Origin: Megamerina dolium
Taxonomy: Eukaryota; Arthropoda; Insecta; Diptera; Megamerinidae
Reading direction: 5' to 3'
Length of the DNA: 64,000 bases
NCBI GenBank assembly: GCA_963854835.1
Contig: OY978525.1
Location: 77,011,628-77,075,627 of the forward strand
Shown piece after piece: positions 52,855 to 64,000 of this stretch. The notes beneath the pieces were generated by a model. It did no database searches, was not told the origin of the DNA, and was given only the letters and a program-made list of their open reading frames with translations. The position numbers and the translations under genes were made by a program. Position 1 is the stretch's first letter; every line of letters begins with the position of its first letter.

Positions 52855-54110
52855 TCAAAAGTAAATGTAAATAAAACACATATAAAATATTTTTATCATG
52901 ATATTTCTCTTTTATTATAAAGTTTGAACGTTAACATTATGTGTGCAATACTACATCATTTAAATGACCACCACGCGAATTGTTGCAAGCATCGATTCTT
53001 TTGAGGTAATTTTCGACCACTTTTTGACACATATTGGGCAGTATCTCAGCCATAACGTGACGAATGTTGGTTTTTAGGTGCTCAAGAGTTAAAGGTTTAT
53101 CTGCATAAACACGGTCTTTCGCGTAGCCCCACATAAAAAAGTCATGCGGTGTCAAATCGCATGATCTTGGTGGCCACTTGATATCGCCACGACGAGAAAT
53201 TACGCGGCCAGAAAATTTCTCTTGCAATAAAGCCATATTCGCTCGAGTTGTGTGGCATGTGGCACCGTCTTGTGAAACCACATATTCTCTAAAACGTATT
53301 CTTCAATAGCAGGCAAGAAAAAGTCTGTTATCATATGACCATAACGCTCCAAATTGACGGTGACAGTCGTTCCATCGTCGTTTTCGAAGAAGTAAGATCC
53401 AATCACACCTCCGGACTAAAGAGCTCACCAAGCAGTGACTTTTTGTGGATGTAGTGGACTCTCTTCAATTACTTGAGGATTCTCAGAACCCCAAATACGA
53501 CAATTTTGTTTGTTAACATACCCACCGAGTGAGAAATGTGCTTCGTCGCTGAAGAAAATTTTGCTCGAAAAATCGCCGTCCACCGTCTGTTGTTCAAGCA
53601 CCCATTCGACGTATCTACGACGTTGTGAATGGTCAGCTGGCTTCAGTTGTTGTGTGAGCTGGATTTTATATGGATGTAGGTGTAGATCCAATTGAAAAAT
53701 ACGCCATAATGTGCCGTAAGACAGTCCTAATTCCTGAGAACGACGAGGAATCGACACATTCGGGTCTTCGGCAACACTTTCACTTACAGCAGCGATATTT
53801 TCGGTGGTACGAGCGAAACGATGATGCACATGCCTTACAATATCTGTAACCGATCCAGTCTCTTCATATTTCTTCACAATTTTGCCAATTGCTTGCGTAG
53901 TTGGACGATTATGTAAACCATAATCTCCTCTTAAAGCACGATATGTGGCTGTGGCAGAATCACCATTTTTGTAGTAGGTTTTTACAATTTTAATGCATTG
54001 TGCGATAGTTAAGCGATCCATTTTCGCAAATGTCAGACTTTGAACTGAAAAAGAAATCGTTTTAACAACTCAGTTTGACAGATGTCGAATTCTAGCCCTA
54101 TACTTTTGAA
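52855..54110 (-). mobile_element. DD41D mariner-like element, nearly complete, transposase broken
   Basis: Short inverted ends share GGTTTCAAAAGTA (about 52858 and, reversed, about 54090-54105). The minus-strand transposase starts at 54021 (MDRLTIAQCIKIVKTYYKNG) with helix-turn-helix region, then KIFFSDEAHFSLGGYVNKQN (first Asp). Two stop codons lie near 53415 in a conserved TAWC-like segment, and a single-base frameshift near 53275 falls at the QQDGATCHTT block. PPRSCDLTPHDFFMWG follows; the spacing to its Asp is 41 residues. The family resembles rosa elements known from tephritid flies (from memory, not searched). Confidence 0.88.
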
Positions 54111-54128
54111 ACCGCGAAATGGATAACC

Positions 54129-54306
<178 letters not shown>

Positions 54307-54663
54307 ATGTGGCACTAAAAGCCCCGAAGGGCTCATTGGCCGAGCTTCTCTACCATTGCTGTTGTGCGTGTTAAATTTGGACAGTATTAGAAGGGATCTA
54401 CTTATTTTAGCCGGATCCGAACGGCAGAACTCTTGTGACATCACTTTTTCTGGGCTTTGTCATAGAGTTCTTTTAGAAGCTTTTTCATGGCTAGTTGTTA
54501 CTGTCGGAAGAGTTGCCAATTGCTTGCCGACAGGTGGGTACCGTTCGAAAGAAAAATCTTTTCGATATTAAATTTGTTATCATGAGCCGGGGATTGAACC
54601 ACGACCTACAGATCAGAAGGCCAACACACTAACCACTGAGCCACGGCATCCACCCACGGCACC

Positions 54664-54667
<4 letters not shown>
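54307..54667 (-). mobile_element. tRNA-derived SINE, copy 7 (full length)
   Basis: Reverse orientation. The 3' end (ATGTGGCACTAAAAGCC on the plus strand) is preceded by a T run and (TA)n. The complete body and head are present. The 5' edge shows a short local duplication of CCACGGCA[T/C]CCACC before the next TA array. Confidence 0.93.

Positions 54668-54732
<65 letters not shown>
54668..54732. repeat. (TA)n microsatellite
   Basis: TA repeats between SINE copy 7 and the GCAGGGTATAAATTGGTAAG module. Confidence 0.95.
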
Positions 54733-54735
<3 letters not shown>

Positions 54736-54774
54736 GGGTATAAATTGGTAAGCAGACTGTAAGGAGATTTTTAG
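54733..54774 (+). repeat. GCAGGGTATA module, copy 1
   Basis: GCAGGGTATAAATTGGTAAG plus CAGACTGTAAGGAG. The same (TA)n-plus-module string recurs with one visible base change at 58150-58239, just inside the left arm of the inverted duplication. Confidence 0.85.
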
Positions 54775-55849
54775 TTTTTTAGTCGCTCGCCATAGTTAGA
54801 AATTTGTGTTTTCTGTAGGACAGAGAGTCTCAACATATTCATGAAATTCTTTTAAATTGTATACTCCATCAGTATAAATTTGAAAATAAAGGAAAGCATC
54901 GTAAAGGGGTCAGCCTGTTGATCTCTGTTCACTCGCATTGGCAAAAGCTAATGTAATATCCAATTTCTTCTCACTCAAGCTTATTTCCGATCCACTCCAC
55001 AAATTTTTGTAGAGCAATGAGGATGTATGTTCAGAGGATTTTCTCTTATGTTAAGGTCGAAAACATTTCATTTTATATAGAAATTACCAGTTTCTTATTG
55101 GTTGGGACGATTTAGGACCACCACTATCCTATTTGACCCATTTTGGTAGAAAGATAACTAGAACTTTACGCCGTTTCATAGGAATGAAATATAGTTTAAT
55201 ATTATTCCTGAAGAGGATGAGAGAAAAAAATTATTTGGCCCTGGTAAATTAAATTGTTGCAATGTTCTGGGTGTAATGTTCTATTCTTTTTCCTAAGATA
55301 TCTTACCGTTTATAAGTTTATTATTTAAACCATAATCGGTTCGGGTGCGGATAGTAAATATTTTTTTCTAAGTCCTTTGTTATAGTGTGTAATGGATTTT
55401 TTATAATCTTCTCAGGAGCTGCCATTTTAGGCCTTGTTGAATGGTATTGTGTTAGGTTTGTAAGGTTATTATTGCACCAGGGAACTATTCTGTTTTATTG
55501 GTTGTTTGATATTATAATATGAGTTTATGATATCACTTGATAAATCTTTTTATGTTTTTATGAAAATAACTTTCTGTTTCAAAGACTTGCTTGTTTCATA
55601 AGTATGTTTCTCTCGAATGTGATAAGTATATGGCCTGATAGCGAATAATCTTTGTTAATCTCCCAGATTTGTACAGAATGTCATAAGTTCGACGAGGTTA
55701 ATGTTATAACTACCTAATCGTATTTAAACAGATCAACAAGAGCCCAACATCTTCTGAACCACGCGATGTTTGGGATGGTAATTAAACAACCGACAATTAC
55801 AGATTTGATTTATCAACAGCTGCACATAAATAGTATACAATTAAAATAT

Positions 55850-57040
55850 CAACAAAGTACTTTTATATACATTAAACAGTGAAAACGAATAGTTAACAAC
55901 TGAATAGTAATCATTATAAGTTTTACACATATTACAAACACGATCAAATCAATAAAATAAACATTTAGAATTACTCTTCTAGTTTTAAGTGTGGGTAATT
56001 GCAACAATTTTAAGCGATGTTCGTAAGGAGGAAGGCACCACTTCAAAGAGTACGAAGCAAACAGCAGAAACTGCTTTTGAACTGATTCTAGACTTTCAAT
56101 ATAGCATTTATATTGAAGATTCCGGACAGAATTTTACGAACAAGTGAAATATAAAGAGTTTGAGTCACATAAGATCTTAAATTCCTTAGATCATCTCTTT
56201 ATTAAGCTCAGTACTTCCTTTACCTTATTCACGCATGAGCTAATGTGTAGACTTAAATGAAGTTTATGATCCATAGTTATGTCCAGATCAATAAAGTTAA
56301 AAACACATGAAATCGTTTATGGAGAAGATAATAAATACACGGCAGAGGTTCTCCCCTATAGAAAATCATAAGTTAGCATTTATCTATATTAAGTGACATT
56401 AAAGTTGAATACCAATCTGAGATGGCTTTGAAATAAGATTGCAAAAAATCTTCTGAAGAATCTGAATAATGGGAAAAGAAACAAACAAATAGCAATATAT
56501 AAATATGAAAATGTTTGAATATTTTACAGAACACGAGAGATCATTGATAAATTATAAGAAGAAGACTGAGCTTAAAGTACTACTCTGGGGAACACCAGAA
56601 ACAGCAGTAATACTCCCGATCAGTTAAAAAAGATTTTATCCAATTTACGAGCTTTTGCGGGACACCAATTAAGTCCAACTTCTGTATTAGTAAATCATGA
56701 TATACTTTATCAAAACTAGTACCAAAATCAGTATATAAAGCGTCCATTTGCACGCCAGCAGTACAAATTTTTATTACTGCAGTTGAAAATTCAAGTAGAA
56801 TGGTCGCAGTTGCGAATCGAATCAAGATTTGAAATCGACTAGGCATATGCTGTATTGGTGTCGTAAACTAATACAGACTAGGTATACCTGAAGAAGTCAG
56901 CAAAAAAGTCAGAAATAACTCGATCATTGCTAGATACACTATCCTATCATTTCACTGTTGCAGGAAATTCAGAAATTTTACGTTTGATATTAACAATAAC
57001 ATAAAAGGCTTTTAAATTTTTTTTGGATATCAGTTTCTAA
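55850..57040 (-). pseudogene. Jockey-like LINE remnant in the left arm
   Basis: The frame 56846-56580 reads MDALYTDFGTSFDKVYHDLL and QKLVNWIKSFLTDREYY, a reverse transcriptase block with its first catalytic Asp. Further on are VPQ-type residues and, at 56046-55849, the C-terminal PPYEHRLKLLQLPTLKTRRV. Stops and frameshifts are shared with the right arm, so decay preceded the duplication. Confidence 0.8.
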
Positions 57041-57041
57041 C

Positions 57042-58146
57042 TTACTTACTTACTTATGCGGCCATTACAACCAGCTTCGTCAGCCAGCTTTTTCCTTCGC
57101 TAGTTGGTGCCAGTTAGAAATTCTAAGCGATGCCATGTTCTATAGTACTTGATCTTTTCAGGTTAGGTCTTCCTCTTCTGCGTCGTCCTCCAGCGGGTTC
57201 CGAATATAACACCTCCTTAGCCGGAGCGTGTTCTGTCATACACTCAACATGACCGAGCCAAAACATCCGCAGAATTTGTATGCGCTTTACTATGTCGGTG
57301 CCGGCATATAGCTCATAGAGCTCATGGTTGTACCTTATTCGATACTCGTCACCAACGCAAATAGATTCAAAGACCTTGCGTAGGACTTTTCTCTCGAAAA
57401 CTTCGAACATTCTCTCATCTGAGGTAGAAATTGTCTAAGCTTCAGCGACATATGTAAAGACAGGAATGATGAGAGGCTTGCAGATTGTGGTTTGTATTTC
57501 TCGAAAGCTCGATTTTTTAATTGCTTACTTAGCCCAAAGTACCACCTGTTTGCAACAGTGATCCTTCGTAATATTTCCAGGCTGAAGTCATTACTGGTGG
57601 TTCCAAGATAGATAAAGTCCTTCATTACTTCAAAAGCATAGTTATCAACATAGGCGTGCTATCGAAGACGTCGAGACTCTTTGTTTGTTGACACTAGGTA
57701 CTTCGTCTTGCCCTCGTTCACCGTAAGACCCATCCGACGCGACTCTCTTTCCAACCCTGAGAATGCTGCACTGATGCTCATGTGTTCATGCCAATTATGC
57801 CAATTTCATCGGAATACGCTAACAGCATGACACTTTTGTTGAAGATGGTGCCATTATGTCGTAGATCAGCAGCTCGTATTATTTTCTCCATAATAAGAAG
57901 GAAGAAGTCGCACAATAACGAATCACCTTGTCTGCAACCCCGTTCGACATTGATCAACAAACAACGGCTTTATAATCAACAAATATATGGTGTGTGGTAA
58001 TCTATTTATTTGGGTCTTCTCCAGGATTTGACGCAGTGTCAAAATCTGGTCGATGGTGGATTTACCAGGTCTGAAGCCACACTGATAAGGTCCAATCAGG
58101 TTGTTAAGGATAGGCTTCAACCTCTCACACAGTACGCTCGATAGAA

Positions 58147-58149
<3 letters not shown>
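57042..58149 (-). mobile_element. LINE-A copy 6, in the left arm
   Basis: It is the inverted twin of the 3' two thirds of LINE-A copy 7, ending at the (AAGT)n tail at 57042. It stops at 58149 in the middle of the reverse transcriptase (VLSSVLCERLKPI region), where a TA array begins. That is the inner breakpoint of the duplication. Confidence 0.9.
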
Positions 58150-58208
<59 letters not shown>

Positions 58209-58239
58209 GGGTATAATTTGGTAAGCAGACTGTAAGGAG
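58150..58239 (+). repeat. (TA)n and GCAGGGTATA module, copy 2
   Basis: TA repeats to 58205, then GCAGGGTATAATTTGGTAAG and CAGACTGTAAGGAG. It is the direct repeat of 54668-54774. Between the two copies lies the whole left arm. Confidence 0.88.
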
Positions 58240-58240
58240 C

Positions 58241-58340
58241 TGTGTGGGTGCCATAATACTGTCTAAAATTTAAGACGCACAACAGTAATGGAAGAGAAGC
58301 TCGGCCAATGAGCCCTTTGGGGCTTTAAGTGCCACATATT
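58241..58340 (+). mobile_element. tRNA-derived SINE, copy 8, central deletion
   Basis: It keeps TGTGGGTGCC from the extreme 5' end, then jumps to TAATACTGTCTAAAATTTAAG and the usual 3' part ending GTGCCACAT plus a T-rich tail. A-box and B-box are both deleted, so it cannot be transcribed from its own promoter. Confidence 0.9.
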
Positions 58341-58374
58341 TATTTATTTTTTTTTAGCTGTACTATTTATGGAG

Positions 58375-58450
58375 TCTTCTTTGAAAAGCAGTTTAAGCTC
58401 ATTTTTATGTTGACTTACGCCATTTGCATTCCAGTGGCAGAGTTTTAAAG
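58375..58450 (-). pseudogene. Jockey-like endonuclease N-terminal scrap
   Basis: Minus-strand translation gives LKLCHWNANGVSQHKNELKL, the start of a jockey-group endonuclease (compare 46511). Only about 25 residues remain, between SINE copy 8 and LINE-A copy 7. Confidence 0.7.
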
Positions 58451-58539
58451 CGGAAATTTGAGCCTACACCAGAACACTTCCGCTTACGGAATGAAGCTGA
58501 TAGAGTGCGCCGCAACACGAAACATAGAGTAATTAGTAG

Positions 58540-60139
58540 TACCAACATCGAATCGAATCACTGCCTTGTTGCAGCTAAGGTGCGAACACGCTTATGTGTC
58601 GCAAGGAACAAACGAATTCCCACACTGAGAAAGCTTGACGTCAATAAGCTACAATCACCAGAGACAACAAAGAATCTTCCTGTCGTGAGAACAATGCGAA
58701 TTGTTCAGATTGTTCTGAGCTTCTAGAGGAGATCTCCCGAACTCCCCAATCACTGATGATAGTGTAGATGTTCCACCACCATTAGGGGCCATTTCTAGGC
58801 TGTAAAATAACAACGCTGCAGGTGCAGGTGATGGCATGCCTGCCGAGTTGTTTAAGACCGGAGGCGATGAGCTGTTCGCTTGCATGCACCAGCTCATAAG
58901 CAGAATATGGTCGGATGAAAGCATGCCTGATGATTGGAGGCTCAGTGTTATCTGTCCCATACATAAGAAAGGAGACCCCACAATTTGCGACAACTACCGT
59001 GTAATAAGTATCCTGAGCATCGCATACAAGGTTCTATCGAGCGTACTGTGTGAGAGGTTGAAGCCTATCCTTAACAACCTGATTGGACCTTATCAGTGTG
59101 GCTTCAGACCTGGTAAATCCACCATCGACCAGATTTTGACACTGCGTCAAATCCTGGAGAAGACCCAAATAAATAGATTACCACACACCATATATTTGTT
59201 GATTATAAAGCCGTTGTTTGTTGATCAATGTCGAACGGGGTTGCAGACAAGGTGATTCGTTATTGTGCGACTTCTTCCTTCTTATTATGGAGAAAATAAT
59301 ACGAGCTGCTGATCTACGACATAATGGCACCATCTTCAACAAAAGTGTCATGCTGTTAGCGTATTCCGATGAAATTGGCATAATTGGCATGAACACATGA
59401 GCATCAGTGCAGCATTCTCAGGGTTGGAAAGAGAGTCGCGTCGGATGGGTCTTACGGTGAACGAGGGCAAGACGAAGTACCTAGTGTCAACAAACAAAGA
59501 GTCTCGACGTCTTCGATAGCACGCCTATGTTGATAACTATGCTTTTGAAGTAATGAAGGACTTTATCTATCTTGGAACCACCAGTAATGACTTCAGCCTG
59601 GAAATATTACGAAGGATCACTGTTGCAAACAGGTGGTACTTTGGGCTAAGTAAGCAATTAAAAAATCGAGCTTTCGAGAAATACAAACCACAATCTGCAA
59701 GCCTCTCATCATTCCTGTCTTTACATATGTCGCTGAAGCTTAGACAATTTCTACCTCAGATGAGAGAATGTTCGAAGTTTTCGAGAGAAAAGTCCTACGC
59801 AAGGTCTTTGAATCTATTTGCGTTGGTGACGAGTATCGAATAAGGTACAACCATGAGCTCTATGAGCTATATGCCGGCACCGACATAGTAAAGCGCATAC
59901 AAATTCTGCGGATGTTTTGGCTCGGTCATGTTGAGTGTATGACAGAACACGCTCCGGCTAAGGAGGTGTTATATTCGGAACCCGCTGGAGGACGACGCAG
60001 AAGAGGAAGACCTAACCTGAAAAGATCAAGTACTATAGAACTTGGCAGCGCTTAGAATTTCTAACTGGCACCAACTAGCGAAGGAAAAAGCTGGCTGACG
60101 AAGCTGGTTGTAATGGCCACATAAGTAAGTAAGTAAGTT
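58540..60139 (+). mobile_element. LINE-A copy 7, spanning the spacer and the right arm
   Basis: It begins with the endonuclease end ([19 protein letters not shown]), then a deletion leads to PITDDSVDVPPP and AGDGMPAELFKTGGDELF. Reverse transcriptase blocks run continuously across the arm boundary at 59029 (frame 58836-59255), then are broken by frameshifts to the C-terminal part (59768-60055) and the GCCACATAAGTAAGTAAG tail. Continuity across 59029 shows that this side is the original and the left arm the inverted copy. Confidence 0.9.
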
Positions 60140-61250
60140 AGAAACTGATATCCAAAAAAAATTTAAAAGCCTTTTATGTTATTGTTAATATCAAACGTAA
60201 AATTTCTGACTTTCCTGCAACAGTGAAATGATAGGATAGTGTATCTAGCAATGATCGAGTTATTTCTGACTTTTTTGCTGACTTCTTCAGGTATACCTAG
60301 TCTGAATACAGCATTTGCCTAGTCGATTTCAAATCTTGATTCGATTCGCAACTGCGACCATTCTACTTGAATTTTCAACTGCAGTAATAAAAATTTGTAC
60401 TGCTGGCGTGCAAATGGACGCTTTATATACTGATTTTGGTACTAGTTTTGATAAAGTATATCATGATTTACTAATACAGAAGTTGGACTTAATTGGTGTC
60501 CCGCAAAAGCTCGTAAATTGGATAAAATCTTTTTTAACTGATCGGGAGTATTACTGCTGTTTCTGGTGTTCCCCAGAGTAGTACTTTAAGCTCAGTCTTC
60601 TTCTTATAATTTATCAATGATCTCTCGTGTTCTGTAAAATATTCAAACATTTTCATATTTATATATTGCTATTTGTTTGTTTCTTTTCCCATTATTCACA
60701 TTCTCCAGAAGATTTTTTGCAATTTTATTGCAAAGCCATCTCTGATTGGTGTTCAACTTTAATGTCACTTAATATAGATAAATGCTAACTTATGATTTTC
60801 TCTAGGGGAGAACCTCTGCCGTGTATTTATTATCTTCTCCATAAACGATTTCATGTGTTTTTAACTTTATTGATCTGGACATAACTATGGATCATAAACT
60901 TCATTTAAGTCTACACATTAGCTCATGCGTGAATAAGGTAAAGGAAGTACTGAGCTTAATAAAGAGATGATCTAAGGAATTTAAGATCTTATGTGACTCA
61001 AACTCTTTATATTTCACTTGTTCGTAAAATTCTGTCCGGAATCTTCAATATAAATGCTATATTGAAAGTCTAGAATCAGTTCAAAAGCAGTTTCTGCTGT
61101 TTGCTTCGTACTCTTTGAAGTGGTGCCTTCCTCCTTACGAACATCGCTTAAAATTGTTGCAATTACCCACACTTAAAACTAGAAGAGTAATTCTAAATTT
61201 TTGTCTTATTGATTTGATCGTGTTTGTAATATGTGTAAAACTTATAATGA
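60140..61250 (+). pseudogene. Jockey-like LINE remnant in the right arm
   Basis: Twin of 57040-55850. Besides the reverse transcriptase block at 60315-60581 it shows a linker piece just after the LINE-A tail (SDFFADFFRY). LINE-A copy 7 is therefore inserted beside or within this older element. Confidence 0.8.
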
Positions 61251-61261
61251 TTACTATTCAG

Positions 61262-61636
61262 TAATCATAATATGTGGGTGCCGTAGCTCAGTGGTTAGTG
61301 TGTTCGCCTTCTGATCTGTAGGTCGTGGGTTCAATCCCCGGCTGATGCATAACAAATTTAATATCGAAAAGATTTTTCTTTCGAATGGTACCCACCTATC
61401 GGCAAGCAATTGGCAATTCTTCCGACAGTAACAACTTGCCATGAAAAAGCTTCTTAAAGAACTCTGTGACAAAGCTCAGAAAAAGTGATGTCACAAGTGT
61501 TCTGCCGTTCGGAACCGGCTAAAATAAGTAGGTCCCTTCTAATACTGTCCAAATTTAAGACGCACAACAGTAATGGAAGAGAAGCTCGGCCAATGAGCCC
61601 TTTGGGGCTTTAAGTGCCACATATTTATTTATTTAT
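61262..61636 (+). mobile_element. tRNA-derived SINE, copy 9 (full length), absent from the left arm
   Basis: TATTCAG at 61255-61261 and 61637-61643 is a 7-bp target duplication. The left arm has the uninterrupted site (CTATTCAGTTGTTAAC in reverse complement at about 55892-55907). The SINE has intact A-box and B-box, the full body, GTGCCACATA and an (ATTT)n tail. About 11 bp of AT-rich sequence precede GTGGGTGCC. Confidence 0.95.
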
Positions 61637-62939
61637 TATTCAGTTGTTAACTATTCGTTTTCACTGTTTAATGTATATAAAAGTACTTTGTTGATATTTT
61701 AATTGTATACTATTTATGTGCAGCTGTTGATAAATCAAATCTGTAATTGTCGGTTGTTTAATTACCATCCTAACATCGCGTGGTTCAGAATATGTTGGGC
61801 TCTTGTTGATCTGTTTAAATACGATTAGGTAAAAGGAATTCATATAACATTAACCTCGTCGAACTTATGACATTCTGTACAAATCTGGGAGATTAACAAA
61901 GATTATTCGCTATCAGGCCAAATACTTATAACATTCGAGAGAAACATTCTTATGAAACAAGCAAGTCATTAAAACAGAAAGTTATTTTCATAAAAACATA
62001 AAAAGATTTATCAAGTGATATCATAAACTCATATTATAATATCAAACAACCAATAAAACAGAATAGTTCCCTGGTGCAATAATAACCTTACAAACCTAAC
62101 ACAATACCATTCAACAAGGCCTAAAATGGCAGCTCCTGAGAAGATTATAAAAAATCCATTACAGACTATAACAAAGGACTTAGAAAAAAAATATTTACTA
62201 TCCGCACCCGAACCTATTATGGTTTAAATAATAAACTTATAAACGGTAAGATATCTTAGGAAAAAGAACAGAACATTACACCCAGAACATTGCAACAATT
62301 TAATTTACCAGGGCCAAATAATTTTTTTCTCTCATCCTCTTCAGGAATAATATTAAACTATGTTTCATTCCTATGAAACGGAGTAAAGTTCTAGTTATCT
62401 TTCTACCAAAATGGGTCAAATAGGATAGTGGTGGTCCTAAATCGTCCCAACCAATAAGAAACTGGTAATTTCTATATAAAATGAAATGTTTTTGACCTTT
62501 ACATAAGAGAAAATCCTCTGAACATACATCATATGCCTCCATTACATAAATTTACAATTGCTCTACAAAAATTTGTGGAGTGGATCGGAAATAAGCTTGA
62601 GTGAGAAGAAATTGGATATTACATTAGCTTTTGCCAATGCGAGTGAACAGAGATCAACAGGCTGACCCCTTTACGATGCTTTCCTTTATTTTCAAATTTA
62701 TACTGATGGAGTATACAATTTAAAAGGGAGCATACAAGCTTTGAACATAATCCACACAATGGACGGCTAAAAAGTGCAACTCTGGCGTTATTGCCAAGTC
62801 GATGTTGTTCGACAAGTCCATAGTATGGTGTTAATGATCGAAGTAATGATAATGATGAAAAAGCTAGTGTTAATAGCTATAAGATTCTTAGCGTATTTGT
62901 TATCAATTGATTGACGTTACAGTCAATGTACTGACGTGT

Positions 62940-63725
62940 ACGTGCTGAAACACCCATCGAAGTGGCATATTTCATTCCGCAAAAGGCAACATTGCAGTTT
63001 CTAAGATGTCCTTATACATAAATCTGTCCATTTTGTGGTCAATCCTATGCAACGGACCAAGTCCACTCCCCGAAAAACACGCCCACACCATGACGTTCCC
63101 TCCTCCATGCTTTACAGTCTTTTTACAGTATCGCGGATTGAGGCCTTCACCTTTCGCATGTCGAACTCTTATTATTCCGTCTGAATTAAATAAATTTATT
63201 TTAACTTCATCACTGAACAGTACGCCAAACCACTTTTTTATGGACCAGCCCACGTACTTCTTAGCAAATTCAAGTCTGGAAAAAAAAATATATGTTGTTG
63301 TTTTTGTTTTGAAGGCATTAAACCAAACATACCTTTTTTTTACATGTTTTGGTGTAAGCATTGGTTTCTTTACCGCTTTGTAGCTTTTTAAACCAACTTT
63401 AATCAAATGCCTTCTTACTGTGCTTGAATCGACATTTAAATTAAGAGTATTTACTATATCTTTTGAAGACATGAACGGATTTTTTTAATCAATTTTTTAA
63501 TTTGAATAGCTTCCTATAAGAAATTTTTTGGGGTCTTTCTTCTGAATTTCGATCTGTAACGCTACCAGTTTTTTCAAATAATCGTATCCATCTTGATATC
63601 AGAGATTTGTTGATATTTAATGATTTTGCAATGTCATTCTGTGGTTTTCCTTCCTTAAATAACGATATAACCTTCATCTTAAATAGATGACTATAACGGA
63701 CACGTTGCATTTTGGATTTCAATAT
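62940..63725 (-). pseudogene. Tc1-like transposase, N-terminal two thirds, with a short intron
   Basis: The frame 63722-63489 holds the first helix-turn-helix (SHLFKMKVISLFKEGKPQND, IAKSLNINKSLISRWI). A frameshift in a T-rich run near 63480 leads to the frame 63472-62972 with the second DNA-binding part, the first catalytic Asp (LFSDEVKINLFNSDGI) and VKHGGGNVMVWACFSG. A 57-bp in-frame segment at 63332-63276 has intron borders (GTATGT and TTTTTTTTCCAG); removing it restores a normal KKRLEFAKKY-type junction. The protein breaks off after the EENMPLRWVF-like block near 62940, so the second Asp and the Glu are gone. No inverted ends identified. Confidence 0.85.
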
Positions 63726-64000
63726 GTTTGAAAGAACTGTGCGCTAAGAAAGACTTTTTTGTACTGAGTTAGATCAATGTTAATGCACAAAGCAGAAAAA
63801 ACTCCGAAAAAGATCCGTTATTTTCTGAACAAAGAAATATCGAACACCTTTGCACTCCGAGTTGCTTAAGTTTTGCACAGATGAAATATGAGTATAATTT
63901 GTTTTTTGTTGTTTACCGTTAATTTCGTAAGAATACCGAACTTTTGTTGTTGTTGTTTTTTATGTATTTAATGAAGGAACAAATAAATATTAAAACATTC

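Larger units (their letters stand above)
54849..58149 (+). repeat. Large inverted duplication, left arm (about 3.3 kb)
   Basis: Its reverse complement matches 59029-62726 over its whole length apart from a SINE in the right arm and small indels. Protein frames read from both arms are identical over 88 residues (56846-56580 and 60315-60581) and over 96 residues (57625-57335 and 59553-59843). A 125-bp check near 57042 gave three mismatches. The outer edge is at CTTTTAAATTG, the inner edge at GATAGAACCT inside LINE-A. Confidence 0.93.
59029..62726 (-). repeat. Large inverted duplication, right arm (about 3.3 kb plus a SINE)
   Basis: Partner of 54849-58149. It is 397 bp longer; 382 bp of that is the SINE insertion with its duplicated target, and small indels (for example near 61830 and 62535) account for the rest. 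Confidence 0.93.

Noticed and set aside
54849..62726. Simple hairpin artefact of sequencing or assembly
   Set aside because: The arms differ by substitutions, small indels and a whole SINE with its own target duplication, so one strand is not a mechanical copy of the other. A haplotype misjoin is still possible.

Overview
This is nuclear DNA of an insect, most likely a higher fly. The evidence is split exons with GT/AG borders, no bacterial-style genes, abundant Tc1/mariner, LINE, BEL/Pao and Gypsy sequence, and two DD41D transposons of a type I associate with tephritid fruit flies (that placement is inference). One conserved host gene is visible, on the minus strand: a homologue of the human ester hydrolase C11orf54 (PTD012/DUF1907). 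Its exons lie at 30053-29955, 29868-29419, 6183-6017 and 5849-5676; the first coding exon was not found. The intron between the second and third visible exons is 23.2 kb and is filled with transposable elements. No other convincing host gene was found; almost everything else recognisable is mobile DNA.

Layout. 1-2.1 kb: SINE and LINE remnants with (TA)n. 2.1-5.5 kb: AT-rich sequence beyond the host gene's 3' end. 5.7-30 kb: the host gene. Its large intron holds SINEs, an R1-like ORF1, a LINE (called LINE-A here), scrambled BEL/Pao pieces, two near-identical Tc1-like elements in opposite orientation (the second with an uninterrupted transposase), an old inverted repeat around the second Tc1, a Gypsy-like element broken by a DD41D deletion derivative and by a piggyBac-like fragment, a mariner, and an unidentified decayed coding region split by a SINE and a jockey-like LINE. 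30-49 kb: LINEs nested in LINEs. 49.6-54.1 kb: LINE remnants and a DD41D transposase pseudogene. 54.8-62.7 kb: a large inverted duplication with 3.3-kb arms. 62.9-63.7 kb: half of a Tc1-like transposase carrying a short intron.

The most interesting system is a tRNA-derived SINE present in nine copies. It has A-box and B-box promoter motifs, a body of about 300 bp, a 3' end reading GCCACATA and a simple-repeat tail. One copy (25422-25782) has a 14-bp target-site duplication. Another (61262-61636) sits in one arm of the inverted duplication, and the other arm keeps the empty site, so its ends can be read directly. LINE-A ends in the same GCCACATA followed by a tetranucleotide repeat and has its own clean target-site duplications, which makes it a candidate partner for the SINE. 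Several SINE 3' ends run into (TA)n or (CA)n, as if their tails seeded microsatellites.

Boundaries were read by eye. Family names rest on recognised motifs, not on database searches.
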